From Poa pratensis (Eukaryota; Streptophyta; Magnoliopsida; Poales; Poaceae), in assembly GCA_947311845.1 (NCBI GenBank), contig CAMZMU010000034.1, positions 92,921,015 to 92,985,014 of the forward strand: a DNA stretch of 64,000 bases, written 5' to 3'. Both the position numbers and the translations under genes were made by a program. The notes under the pieces are model-generated. The model worked only from the letters and a program-made list of their open reading frames with translations. It ran no database searches and was not told the DNA's origin. How positions within the stretch are numbered: the first letter of the stretch is position 1; each line of letters opens with the position of its first letter. Below are positions 10,123 through 20,869 of the stretch, one piece after another.

Positions 10123-11305
10123 TGAAAGGATCGTATGGCCACCTAGAGGGGGGGGTGAATAGGTGCTACTCCAATTTTTAATTCTTTTTCGATTAAGGCT
10201 TGACACAAAGGTAAATTCTCTAGATATGCAACTAAGATGAATTTACCTATATGACAAGTTAAGTCTAAACAAGATAAGATACAAGTAGTAAATAACTAGA
10301 AAGGAGTAACCGATCGGGAAGCACGCGGAGACAAGGATGTATTCCCGAGTTCCTCCTTTTTAGGGGAGTACGTCTCGTTGGAGGGGTGTGAGTTTCAAAC
10401 TCAAGACGCCACAAATGGCCTCACCCTATTCTCCGATGAACCTCGCACAAAAGCTCGGTCCACCTTCCACTATCGGAGACCTTCAAGGCGGAATCCGGAG
10501 CCCTTACAACAAGCTTGGAGCACAACCCACAAAAGGATTGGGAGCTCCCAAGCACCACAGCTTCACTACACAAAAGTAGCAAGCAAGTAAGTACAACAAG
10601 ATGCCTAGGTTTTCCTAGTGGAAACCCTAGGCTCAAATCCCTCAAGTGAATGAGGGGGAAATGACAAACGCTTCGGTGGAGTTGTAGATCCGGGCCTTCT
10701 CCTTCAATCCTCCAAGTATGAGTGAGTTTGGGTGGAGGGATTGGGAGATCTAATGATTCATGAGCTTGCAACAATGGTGTTCTCATTTGGGGGCGAGCTG
10801 CACAGCTGGAGGTAGGTGGAGGGGTATTTATACCCCTCCAGGAAATGTAGCCGTTGCAGCTCCAGGAGGCCGGATAATCCGGTATAAGTGAGGGCCGGAT
10901 ATTCCGGCAAGGCCGGATATTCCGGCCTGGACAAACTATCCGGTCACAAATATCCGGTCCACTCCAGTGGCTCGCGCCTTCGACGCGCAATTCTTCCTTA
11001 GCGAAAATCCATGGCCAGTTGATGGGAGGCCGGATATTCCGGCCCTAGTAGAATATCCGGCCGAGTCCAGTGGCTCGCGCCTTTAGTCCTTAGCCGAATT
11101 CTCGATTGGCCAGCCTTGAGGGCCGGATATTCCGGTCTGGGCACGACCCGGATTATCCGGCACCTGGGAACTTTTCGCCTTTTTGGCTAAGATGCAAATG
11201 ATCTTTTCACAACTTAAAACCTGCATCACTTGACGACATATTAAATGACTCACTAGTGTTGTTGCCTAACACACAAAACCTAAGGGATTAGTAAATGTTC
11301 TTTCA
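10123..11305 (-). repeat. 5' LTR of copia-A
   Basis: The LTR is 1183 bp and bounded by TGAAAG...CTTTCA. It contains a TATAAATA box on the minus strand at 10832-10825, so the transcript should start roughly 25-35 bases further left and U3 is about 10833-11305. U3 holds a cluster of palindromes (separate entry). The G-run near 10147-10155 followed by GTGAATAGG is a motif also seen at the LTR end near 20490-20534. Confidence 0.9.
10866..11165 (-). repeat. Cluster of GGCCGGATATTCCGG-type palindromes in U3
   Basis: About nine full or half copies of a perfect or near-perfect palindrome (GGCCGGATATTCCGGCC core) lie at about 10868, 10891, 10910, 10938, 10949, 11026, 11053, 11122 and 11147. They are upstream of the TATA box. 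A 16-bp stretch (tccagtggctcgcgcc) beside them is also repeated, near 10964 and 11067. Role unknown: possible enhancer sites or structured RNA. Confidence 0.85.
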
Positions 11306-13645
11306 AATTGGAACAAAGGTTTTTTTTTTATATTTGCTCTCCGTCTTGGCGTGTCATACTACGAATCCACAGCTACAAAAGGGTAACAGGGTATTCATAT
11401 GCAACCAGTCACCAGATACCACAATTGGTTAGGGAAAGATCTAACAGTAACTGGACAGGAAAGATAGAAGCTTGTTGACGTTTAAAATTATACTGACTGC
11501 AATGTTCAATATTCACAGGCTCGCAGCAGAAAGAAATTCTCATCGTCTCATGTAAAAGATCTGTAAGAAACTCTAAGTTAGCCTATGGTGCCTAATAAGG
11601 TGGGTAGGATAGGATTAACAGTAGCATAGCTAGCTCATACTATGCACTAGCTAGGTATGGATTATATTCAAGCTTTATCAGCCTGTAAAATTCCGGACTC
11701 ACAGCCGAATGGAATGCACTCCTGAATGGAGTTCAAACTAATTGTATCCTCATGTCCATAACAAGAATGAGGATGGCAAAAAACACTTATTGGTTATAAT
11801 AAGAAATGTTAGCAATCACATGGTTGTACACTGAACGAAGGACTTGGACCTTATCCTCTCCCGCAACAGTAAAGAGAGGGCGATTTTCTGAGCGATCCCG
11901 TGCTCTCACCTCGCCGGCGGCGATTCGGTGGCTGCCCTGCCTCTCCGACGGCCGCTTCGGCGGCGGGAGGGTGGGGGAGCTCCGGATCCCGTCGTGTATA
12001 TAGCGTAGAGTGGTGTGGGTGTCCAGCCGGCGGCGTCGGGAGGATGGCGGCGCGGCCGGAGTGGTGTTTGCCGGCGGAGATCTTCCTCCTCGACGGTGGT
12101 GCTCCTGGTGGCTCCGCCGTGGATCTCCTGTCTAGGGCTTGCTCGCTGCTCCTCGGAGCGGCCGTGCGAGGCCACCCCTCGCCGGAGTTCGTGTTGCGGC
12201 GTCTCCGGGTGTTGATCTTCTGGAAGCTTCTACTGATTTGTTGCAGGGTGGTGGAGATGGCGGCGCAGGATGGAGGCTCTGGTGGAGCTGAGCTTCGTCG
12301 ACTTCCCGGCCACGGAGGGGCTCCTTCTGATCCAAGGCGTTCGCGTGGAAGGAGTGGTGGCGGCGCGCCGGCGATACGTGCTGCGGTTCGTCCTCGACAC
12401 CGGGATCCTTAGGGCTTCGTTGTAATTTTCGTTTCTTTGCTGGATCTCTCTGTAAGAGCTCTGTAATTTGTCAGTGTTTTTTCCCCGCAAAAAAAAAAAA
12501 AGCAATCACATGGTTGTAAGCATCTCTATTAACAACAAAATATCTTACATCTAACCTGCTATTTTACGCTGGAATTTGTAAACAGTCGCTAAATCATGAA
12601 GCAATTCTGAACAACGCACTAGACTTTGGCTCATGGAAATAAAGGATGAAATAAAGGATGGAAATTGTTGATATCTGGAACTAATAAAGTCTTGGGTTGA
12701 TATGCGCATGTAGCTGCTGATAGTTGGTCTATTGTAAAAAAAAAGAACCACAATTGCGTTTCAGAGCGATATGTTTGTCCTAAGTGCTTCTTTTTAAGGG
12801 CCCTGTCATTTTCTTTTCTTATAAGCACGATGTGCTCCATGCTTTGTTGTCTGTGGAGAGTATCTGCTTTGTGCTGTACACAAGAACGTAGCTGCTTTTA
12901 GACATTGATGGGTGCGGTCTGATGAGGAAATTGAGTTTCTAGATCTTGATAGTTTGCTAATGTTGAATATTGTGATGAGTGATGTCTACTTTCATCCTTT
13001 ATTTCCATGAGCCAAAGTCTAGTGCGTTGTTCAGAATTGCTTCATGATTTAGCGACTGTTTACAAATTCCAGCGTAAAATAGCAGGTTAGATGTAAGATA
13101 TTTTGTTGTTAATAGAGATGCTTACAACCATGTGATTGCTAACATTTCTTATTATAACCAATAAGTGTTTTTTGCCATCCTCATTCTTGTTATGGACATG
13201 AGGATACAATTAGTTTGAACTCCATTCAGGAGTGCATTCCATTCGGCTGTGAGTCCGGAATTTTACAGGCTGATAAAGCTTGAATATAATCCATACCTAG
13301 CTAGTGCATAGTATGAGCTAGCTATGCTACTGTTAATCCTATCCTACCCACCTTATTAGGCACCATAGGCTAACTTAGAGTTTCTTACAGATCTTTTACA
13401 TGAGACGATGAAAATTTCTTTCTGCTGCGAGCCTGTGAATATTGAACATTGCAGTCAGTATAATTTTAAACGTCAACAAGCTTCTATCTTTCCTGTCCAG
13501 TTACTGTTAGATCTTTCCCTAACCAATTGTGGTATCTGGTGACTGGTTGCATATGAATACCCTGTTACCCTTTTGTAGCTGTGGATTCGTAGTATGACAC
13601 GCCAAGACGGAGAGCAAATATTAAAAAAAAACCTTTGTTCCAATT
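11306..13645. repeat. Long near-perfect inverted repeat with 340-bp loop
   Basis: The left arm is 11306-11828 plus 12519-12650 (655 bp, split by a retroposon). The right arm is 12991-13645 (655 bp), and the loop is 12651-12990. Reading the arms against each other shows only a few differences, for example one base near 11542/13410 and the length of one homopolymer. The left arm starts exactly at the edge of the copia-A LTR, so it may be cut there. No transposase or clear terminal motif was found. It could be a foldback or Mutator-type element with long TIRs, or a recent inverted duplication able to give hairpin RNA. Confidence 0.85.
11829..12500 (+). mobile_element. Retroposon with poly(A) tail in the left arm of the inverted repeat
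   Basis: The insertion is 672 bp, flanked by an exact 18-bp target duplication (agcaatcacatggttgta at 11811-11828 and 12501-12518) and ending in a run of A. The right arm of the inverted repeat lacks it, which gives the empty site. The body is GC-rich, followed by an AT-rich tail resembling LINE 3' ends. The 170-codon ORF at 11900-12412 has no recognisable domain and is probably not a gene. It is either a non-autonomous LINE derivative or a processed transcript. Confidence 0.85.
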
Positions 13646-15255
13646 TTTCTTATAACATTGTAATTGTATCCAAAGTAACTTGGGAGCCTGATATCTTCCT
13701 TCTAGAAAACAAATGCTGTGTTATTAACAGTTTATCCAAACTTGGAGCTAGATAACCTGAAATCTTCACTCTAAAGCTTTTCTTGGTCTGTTGTCGTGCA
13801 GGTGATGTACGGATGAGCCGAGCTTCTTCAACCAGTGGTAGTCGGATTAGACGGTGGAGCAGTAAACGGAGCGTACTAGTGGAGCGCTCTTGCAGGTGAT
13901 TCCGACACCTTGGATGGACCTGTTGTCTAAAATATTAACATCTTGATATTGGAACGCATATATAGAGATCAAGAATTGAATTAGTGTACACTCCATTGCT
14001 GAAACTGTTTATATAGTCTTGCTGTGATGCTTGTTTACTTGATACATACTCCGGCTCGGTTACTGTTCTATGTACTGAATAGCGTGAGGTATACATGTAT
14101 TGAGGTCCCGGACCTGAGAGCATTTGGTGCACATGAAGCTTTCCTCCATTATATTTTGTCTTCACCGATACCTACTTTTTTACTTCTGTGAGAAAATTGG
14201 TCCATCCCATCTCTCATTTGTATGTGAACTTGTCAAGTCAATAGGTGGAGCTCCCCATGCATTGTTTTCCTTTGTTCATTAATGAAATAAATTCATTACT
14301 TGATATGGAATCAATAGAAGCCTTCTGCCTATATTTGTTTTTTGTATGTGGGAATGGATCATGCCTATCTCCAAGGCTGTTCTTCTCAAACAAGTTGGTT
14401 CATGACTAGCTTTTTTTTGTAAGCTTCCTCTGTTTGTGAAATGTGTCCCATGTTCACTGGATGCTTAAGTTTGAGGATATTCCGTGTTTGTGTGTCGATT
14501 AAGAGTTTCTTGTACCGTATGTGGATGTGAACCTTACTTGGTCTGGTGTCGTGTAGGTGCTGGAAGGATGAACGAGCCGAGCTTAGTACATGGAGCAGCA
14601 GGTGGCGGTGGCGCTCGTGAGCTGTAGGTCGCCTGCCTGGCCAGGAGCTTCTATGTAGTGTAGGCTGAAGGAAGCTTTGCTGGAGTGTTGTGCTAGTTGC
14701 AGCGACGAAGCACTGATCCCACGACAAAACTTGAGAAGCACCTAGAGTTCGAAAAACCTGCCGTGGTGAGCTGGAGAAAGTAAATGACATGAAGAGCTTA
14801 TTGATGTCAGTATTGGTTATATTTGGTGTGTAAGAAGCTTTGGCTCCATTTTTACTATATATACTGAGTGTCAGTTTTGAATTATGGCCAAGTCGACTGG
14901 GTCAATTCCTGGTAAGGTGTGTCAACTGTATTTGGTATGGAATTTTAAATGGGCATGATATACCGTTTTGTCTGGCATGGATAAGAATTGTATGGTTCCT
15001 TTTATTTTAGGGTACAGACTTTTGAATAATCATGATATACAGACTAGGATGATATTTAACGAATAATCACCGCAACTCCAGCGAGTCGTGAGTGCCACTG
15101 TGTTGTTGTTTGTTCAATCGAGTTTAGTAACAGACTGATTTTTTTGCGGACTGCTGGGAAATAACGCAGAGTTCAGAGTCAAGATCTCCCACGAGAGTCA
15201 ACAAGTACTCGTAGCTTCGCTTTGAAGGCCGCCTTCTTGGTGTTCTCCCACGAGA
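13646..15255. other. Intergenic, with two diverged copies of a 100-bp block
   Basis: No gene recognised. A block starting cttggtctgttgtcgtg at 13783 recurs, diverged, at 14538. Both copies contain GGATGA..CGAGCCGAGCTT and a GGAGCAG...GCGCT stretch, over about 110 bp each. They may be duplicated exons of a non-coding transcript or relics of a repeat. Confidence 0.5.
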
Positions 15256-15719
15256 TTAAGGGCGGACGATTTTCTTCTGCTCACCCTTGCACCACATTTG
15301 TAAGCTGAAGCAGACAGATGTGATGGAATGAACTAATGATGCAGAGAGTTCAGGTTTTGCAAAAGTTGACTGAAGTTCAGTCGGGAAAGCTTTTACCATC
15401 GACAGCTTGCTCTTCATCTCCATCTTCGCAAGCACAGCGTCTGCAAATTGAATAATTTTGTCGGTGCTAGCTTGATGCATACCTGAGAAATTAAAATACT
15501 GCAGCGCCTGCAACAAGACAGATTGATCGAGTTAGCAGCATAGGCAAGTTCATACAGATCATGGATAAATAATGATCTAGCTAGTTTCGTAGAGCTAGCA
15601 GTCTACGATCGATCTGGAGGCTCAAAACTGTTACCAAAACCACCAATCCTTTCTGCAAGGATTTCTAAGAATGACCGTAATCTGGATTCTGGACGCATTC
15701 GGTTAGCTCATCAAAAGTC
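15256..15719 (-). pseudogene. Two-exon fragment of an unrecognised gene
   Basis: Exon-like segments read on the minus strand. 15719-15635 is preceded by an AG acceptor and followed by donor GTAACA; 15507-15256 is preceded by acceptor TTGTTGCAG and ends in TAA. Joined in phase they give a continuous frame, with sensible codon use over 84 codons in the second exon, but one in-frame TAG interrupts the first exon. The second exon is alpha-helical, rich in Ala/Lys/Gln/Ser, ending GEQKKIVRP. I do not recognise the family. Further exons upstream were not found; it may be a gene relic or a captured fragment. Confidence 0.4.
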
Positions 15720-16527
15720 TATCAAGCAGCGTAGAATAGTGCTGATCTACTGGAGTAGGCGAAGAATCAATCAAGCGCAGTATCTTGCTCTCGACGACTC
15801 AGTTGTTCATGCCGTGCGGTCCAAATTCAGTTAGTGGTTCTCTGAACCTGTTGGTGTTAGTTTGGTTTGACACCTTCTGGTTCAGTTAGCAACTAGCTAG
15901 TTTTTCCGGTCAGTTTCAGTTAGCTATTCCCTAGTAATTTCCGTTAGCTTCAGATGGCACTGCTATTTTTGTGGGCCCTTACAAAACCGATATTGACCAC
16001 CTCACCTCAATCTTTAACAACTTGGGCGATGTCAACCTCAACCCAATTAATTGGAGATAAATAAAAATAGAAACTGATCAAGCTGTTCCTCTCCCAAGAG
16101 TCCGAGAGAAGTAGATCTATGCCTGCGATGCGGTGCGATTAATCGGAGGGCTAGAGAGGGCTGGTCGCCCTGCCGCCGGCCGTGACCCCGCGTTGCGCCG
16201 TCGTCGTCATTGCATCGTGCACAAATAATGGAGCGCCTCCGCCGTAATTCGCCCATCGACGGTCCTCCACTGTGATGAAGAAGATTGCAGTTTCAGAAGA
16301 GGCAGCAGCTCCTTATTAGTTTCCGAGTACGGGAGGGAATCGGCCTCCGTATCCTAGCTGCAATCGGAAGAGTCGGCCGGCGTATACCCATATATCTTTC
16401 CAAGAGCTCGCCGCTGGAGCCATCAGATTCAGAGGACGCCAGCCTGCCAAACTAGTGCGCCTGCGCGTCGATCGGCAGACAGGTTCTCCGCCGACTTCCC
16501 AGCTAGCTCCTTCCTTCGGCGCCTGCC
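15720..16527. other. Upstream region of the F-box gene
   Basis: No coding feature recognised. The 16130-16520 part is GC-rich with short reading frames, typical of a grass promoter and 5'UTR. I could not fix a TATA box or start site. Confidence 0.4.
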
Positions 16528-16608
16528 GTGATGGTGAGACCTACGTCAATCACGCGATCAAGAGAGCTGCATCAATCGCGCGATCCAGAGAGCTGCATCG
16601 ATCAATCA

Positions 16609-17955
16609 ATGGCGTCGCCGTGGTCTGAGATTCCCGAGGACGTGCTACATCTCATCATCGACCGCCTTGTTTCCTCCTCCACTGATCGGCGTGGCCTCTT
16701 CTCCACGTCCCGGCTCGTCCACTTCTTCGGTGGCTTCAAGGTGGCGCGCCGTGCCCGGCACTCGCCCTCTGATGATCGCGCTCGCTTCCGGGCCGTGTGT
16801 CGTTCGTGGCACTTGGCTATGAGCCGACACGTTCTGGCTCCACGGCAGCTCCCCTGGATTGCAATGTCGGATGGCTCGTTCCTCACACCTTCGGACACCG
16901 CCGGCACATGGCCCGCGCGCATCCCCTCCTTGCCAAGGAAGGCGAGATGTGTTGCCTCCGCTGATAGTTGGCTCCTCCTCGACTGCACGGCCTTCTGGAG
17001 CAAGATGCATAGCTACTTCTTGCATGATCCCTTCACCAACACGACTGTGCCACTCCCAGAGCTAGACGCCGTGATCGGCCATGTTTCCAAGCTTTTTAAG
17101 GTCCGGAAACTGCGTATGCGGACGACCCCTGACGACATCATAGTCGTCATGACCAATAATTGGAATTATCCTGTCATCTTAATCCGGCCAGGAAAGGGTG
17201 TGTGGTTGCCTAAGCCACAAACCGCTCCCTTCATCTACATCGTCGACACTGCATTCCTTGGAGACAAACTATATGGAATCACTCACGCTGAGGATCTTGT
17301 GTCTTTTGGTATAGATTTCGATAGCAATGGCGTACCCACCATCACAACTATTGAGCGCATCATTAGGCACCCACCAGGTCCTTATTGGTTCCGAGTGTGG
17401 AGCGGTGGCGATGACATTTTTGACTCCACCAACAATGATAAGGGCAATATGGACGAGGTCGCCAATAATAAGGAACCCAGCAAAGAGTACCACGAGATAC
17501 AGGAACTCCGGAAGAAAACTGGCGACGACATGGTTCACGAAGGCGTTAGTGCTAATTGGCGGGATGATGAGGTTCTAGACGAATCCGAGGATGGACTCAC
17601 CGCCCACTGGTACTTAGTTGAGTCATGTGGGAAACTATTAATGGTGATACGACATATTCAATGGCCATTTCGTGGTCTCTTCTTCACTCCCAAGGTAGAG
17701 GTTTATGAGGCGGATGTCAACAAAGGTGCGCACTGCTGGGTGCCGATTTCAGGTGGGCTAGGCAGCCAGACACTTTTCATCAGCAAATTCTTCTGCAAGT
17801 CAATTTCTACTTGTGTTGAGGCGGACCAAGATGCTATTCATTTTATCGACACGGGGGAGAAATACAACATGAAATCCCAAACTATGAGCAAGACATGGAG
17901 GGATATTGATTTCTTTCAGTCAATGTGGATCTTTTCTCCAGAGCTTGTGGTTTAG
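16609..17955 (+). CDS. F-box protein with DUF295 (beta-propeller-like) C-terminal domain
   Basis: A single-exon gene of 448 codons, uninterrupted. The N terminus (residues about 4-70) is an F-box: PWSEIPEDVLHLIIDRL, then FRAVCRSWHLA after an inserted stretch. F-boxes bind SKP1 and bring substrates to an SCF ubiquitin ligase. The middle (about 85-260) has the repeated hydrophobic/aromatic pattern of DUF295 proteins (DPFTN..VPLPEL), an acidic low-complexity insert (about 275-345), then the typical C terminus (W.LVESCGKLLMV.R, F.VYEAD, DAIHFIDTG). The ATG at 16609 is chosen over the upstream in-frame ATG at 16528 because the F-box starts directly after it and the extra 27 residues are low-complexity repeats of the 5'UTR. 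DUF295 F-box genes are numerous and fast-evolving in grasses; substrate unknown. Confidence 0.88.
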   Translation: MASPWSEIPEDVLHLIIDRLVSSSTDRRGLFSTSRLVHFFGGFKVARRARHSPSDDRARFRAVCRSWHLAMSRHVLAPRQLPWIAMSDGSFLTPSDTAGTWPARIPSLPRKARCVASADSWLLLDCTAFWSKMHSYFLHDPFTNTTVPLPELDAVIGHVSKLFKVRKLRMRTTPDDIIVVMTNNWNYPVILIRPGKGVWLPKPQTAPFIYIVDTAFLGDKLYGITHAEDLVSFGIDFDSNGVPTITTIERIIRHPPGPYWFRVWSGGDDIFDSTNNDKGNMDEVANNKEPSKEYHEIQELRKKTGDDMVHEGVSANWRDDEVLDESEDGLTAHWYLVESCGKLLMVIRHIQWPFRGLFFTPKVEVYEADVNKGAHCWVPISGGLGSQTLFISKFFCKSISTCVEADQDAIHFIDTGEKYNMKSQTMSKTWRDIDFFQSMWIFSPELVV

Positions 17956-18500
17956 ACGTTTAGTAGTATTTTTTTTAACATAAGTTCAATAGTATTTGTA
18001 ACGATTTAGAAAAATATCATATGTAACAATATGCGATTGGTTAAAGTACCCACGGGATATTTTCTCCAGACCAGTTGGTCCCGCCAAGACGCCCTGTTGG
18101 TTTTGGTGCATTAAGATTGCATACAATCTCAGAACAACACGCCACAAATTCCTCCTTTTTTTATCAAGGAATATTCCTCCTTTGTTTTGAAAGATACTAT
18201 GCAATATAATGTTAAATTGTAAGAAAAAAACATAGTTATGCAAAGTTGAACTGTAAAAACCAAACGAGGTTACCCAAAGTTGTAACCTACACTGCCAATT
18301 GGCCACGTCAAAAATAGAAGAAACTACTATCATGTGGCATAAAAAAGAAAGAGAAGATTGAGAACGATGCATGCATCAGCAAGTGAGAACGATGATGCAT
18401 CAGCGCCATTGTTTTCACTATGCAGAATCATTGTTTCCGTTATACAGATACTAAACTCCAGTCTAAGTGGCGACTGACGAGTACCATATATTATGTAGTT
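17956..18500. other. 3' flank of the F-box gene
   Basis: AT-rich sequence, no gene seen. Probable 3'UTR at its left side; no polyadenylation site could be fixed. Confidence 0.4.
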
Positions 18501-18960
18501 TTTTTTAAACAAGGCACATGACTTGTCATTTTTATTAATAAAGCAACAGTACATAGTTTGACTGGTTTATTAGCGGGAAACCGGCCGAAAACCAGGACAA
18601 GCACCCTTGGCGATCGTCATGGAACATGTCCGTCGCGAGGGCGCACACAGCCACCCTAGTTACCCACAGAAGCTGCACACACACCATTGAAGCGAAGGTT
18701 GTCACCGAGGTTGTCCACCGATGTCATCGTCATCACTCTGCAGCGACTCCGACTTCACCGAAGAAACCACCACATAGGAAGACCTCGCCGTAACCGCATC
18801 GCGAAGCTCATGTCGGCCTATGCCAAACCGATGACTCTTCGTGCAGCGGCAGGAAGCTCTGATTCTCATGACGATCTCCGAAGAGGAGATTTGCCAAACC
18901 CGCACCGAAGAAGATAATCACCACCGTACCGCCCATTACAGGTCATCGTACGCCGCTCAA
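18501..18960 (-). mobile_element. Possible retroposon fragment, minus strand
   Basis: It begins with a T-run (poly(A) on the minus strand) and a TTTTTATTAATAAAGCAACAG segment of the type found at LINE-derived 3' ends. GC-rich sequence with no stable reading frame follows. No target duplication was found, so the limits are approximate. Confidence 0.35.
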
Positions 18961-19171
18961 GAATAGACACTCAATAGAACATAGCAGATCCAACTTCACA
19001 ACAAGAGAATACCAACACGAAGAGAATCAGACACATCTGAACGGAGCCGACTAACAAGGTCTTGCCGCGACCAAACAATTGTCTTCAACATTGTCGTTGC
19101 CATGCTAGCCGCCACACGGAAAACTCGCATCTCCGGTTGACCTCCTGCCAACCTCGATGCCGACTTTGAAA

Positions 19172-20534
19172 CTGAAAGGACATGAAAAGAGGCAACAACA
19201 AATAGGGCAGGTTTAGCTCACAAGTGGGCAAAATGCTGCTAATTCTAGAAGCTAGATTGCCTCCTCGCGAACTATCAAAGAAAAAACCTCGAAACAATTG
19301 ACAACAAGTGGAAGGACATTTTGTTCCTAAGTGTGTTTCGGTGTTTATTGACATCACTAGGACATCTAACCGTTTGCTTAAGATTATTCTAGCTAGATTC
19401 AAAGATGGAGCAATTGGAAAGGAGGATCCCCGAAGCTAAGAAGAAAAGAGTGGGAAGCCGGGGGGGTTCCGTTTCGGTTTGTATCTAGTTTCCGTACTAT
19501 AAAGAGGGATGCATAGAGGATATGTATGTGGAATCAAATCGATAAATCTCCCATACGCCCACCATAATATTCATATGCCTTCTCGTTGTCCAAGAAATCT
19601 TCCGTTATGTGTGTTTTGGAGAAATCAGGTAAGCCAAAAAGTCCTAGCCGGAGTGGTTTGGCTTAGGTTAGACTCGGTCTGGGGCAGGACAACCAAGCCC
19701 AGCTGCCCTTGGGTGGGTGGCCAGCCAGCCTACTGGTCTGGCCTAGCCCGGCCAGTCCAGGACTCACGATTATTCCCCAAATCTGCACATAACGGGGAGA
19801 TTTCCTTCGCCTATAAAAGGCATCTTCTTCCTCCTTCAGCAAGCTGCGAGGTATCCCCCTCTCTCCACCATTTCCACTCGCACAAAAGCTTGAAGATTTC
19901 CCATACTAGTCACCCAAACTTTTTGATTCTTTAGGGCTTAATAGAGTTGATCTAGATCTACATTACTACCAAACCAATTTGATTCCCGTCCTAATCCCTT
20001 GTGGATTTTGTTACTCTTTGGTTATTTGGAGTCCTAGACGGAAGAGGTTTTCGTCGAAGCTCATGCATCGTATAGAACTCCGTGGTCGCGTTGGGATCCT
20101 CCAATTAAGTTTTTGAGAAAGAGACCCAACATGGTTTGTAAAGTTTTTAGTCGTCATCATCTTAGAGGCCACCGCTTAGTGGATCGTGTGCCCGCCTTTT
20201 TGGTACACACACAGGAAAATAAAGAGAGCATTCATGGTGTTGGTGGGCATTTTGTCCCCGCACTTATCCAACGAGATGTGTACTCACCTAAAAAGGAGGA
20301 ACTCATGAATACATCTATGTGTCTACATTGCGATTATCTTTTTCCTTTTACTTGCTTGTATTGTTGTTTTATGTTGTTGTATCTTGCTTGCTCATCATAT
20401 AGGAAATTCACCTAGTAGTATATCTAGAGATTTTACTTTGTATCGACCCTTCATTTGAAAGAGAACTAAAAATTTGGTTAGCTCCTATTCACCCCCCCCC
20501 CCCCCCCTCTAGTCGCACTATCGATCCTTTCAAC
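19172..20534 (+). mobile_element. LTR (solo or truncated), copia-type, plus strand
   Basis: The right end (20485-20534) reads CTCCTATTCACC, a C-run, CTCTAG, then CGATCCTTTCA, the reverse complement of the start of the copia-A LTR type. No primer binding site follows, so this is a solo LTR or the 3' LTR of a lost element. A TATAAAAG box lies at 19811-19820, the expected place for an LTR promoter. The left limit is set tentatively at TGAAAGG (19172), which would pair with CCTTTCA. The ORFs inside (19509-19934, 20113-20415) show no known domain. Confidence 0.6.
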
Positions 20535-20869
20535 GAGAGATCAAGAAAATCCCCTCCTTCCTGGATAGCAACAATATCGCACATGCCCACACGAGTGAGC
20601 AACCATGGTAATAAAAATATAGATGTTCATAGATGTGTAGCCTAAGGTAGTTGACCAATCACCAATGGAGCAATCAAGGGTTGGAGCATCTTGGTGGACT
20701 TGTGATTCCTCCCTATTTAGAAGAAGGGCCAAATGTGCTTTGATTTGCATATATACCTGAAAAAAATGAAAATGCTAAAAAAAACAAGTTTCATCACATC
20801 AACTTGCTTTGATTCCTCCATGTTACATCAAAGAAACCAGCGACAGTTCAAAGCAGCCGATAGTATAGT

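Larger units (their letters stand above)
1007..11305 (-). mobile_element. Copia-A: Ty1-copia (SIRE/Maximus-like) LTR retrotransposon with extra 3' ORF
   Basis: This is a minus-strand element. The 5' LTR is at 10123-11305, the initiator-Met-tRNA-type PBS at 10109-10120, then gag, protease, integrase, RT and RNase H in copia order, then a long extra ORF region, PPT at 1061-1075 and a 53-bp remnant of the 3' LTR (1007-1059). The integrase-before-RT order and the D-S-G protease motif place it in Ty1-copia. The long gag with a coiled coil and the ORF downstream of pol are typical of the SIRE/Maximus lineage. The coding region carries several frameshifts, so this copy is not autonomous. The bases after the LTR (AATTG, 11306-11310) are one side of the target; the other side is hidden by the nested LTR at the left. 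Confidence 0.9.

Noticed and set aside
11900..12412. 170-codon ORF in GC-rich DNA
   Set aside because: It lies inside a poly(A) retroposon with target duplications, is Gly/Arg/Ala-rich in several overlapping frames, and shows no domain.
16602..17025. Minus-strand ORFs of about 130 codons across the F-box gene
   Set aside because: Antisense shadows of a well-supported plus-strand coding sequence.
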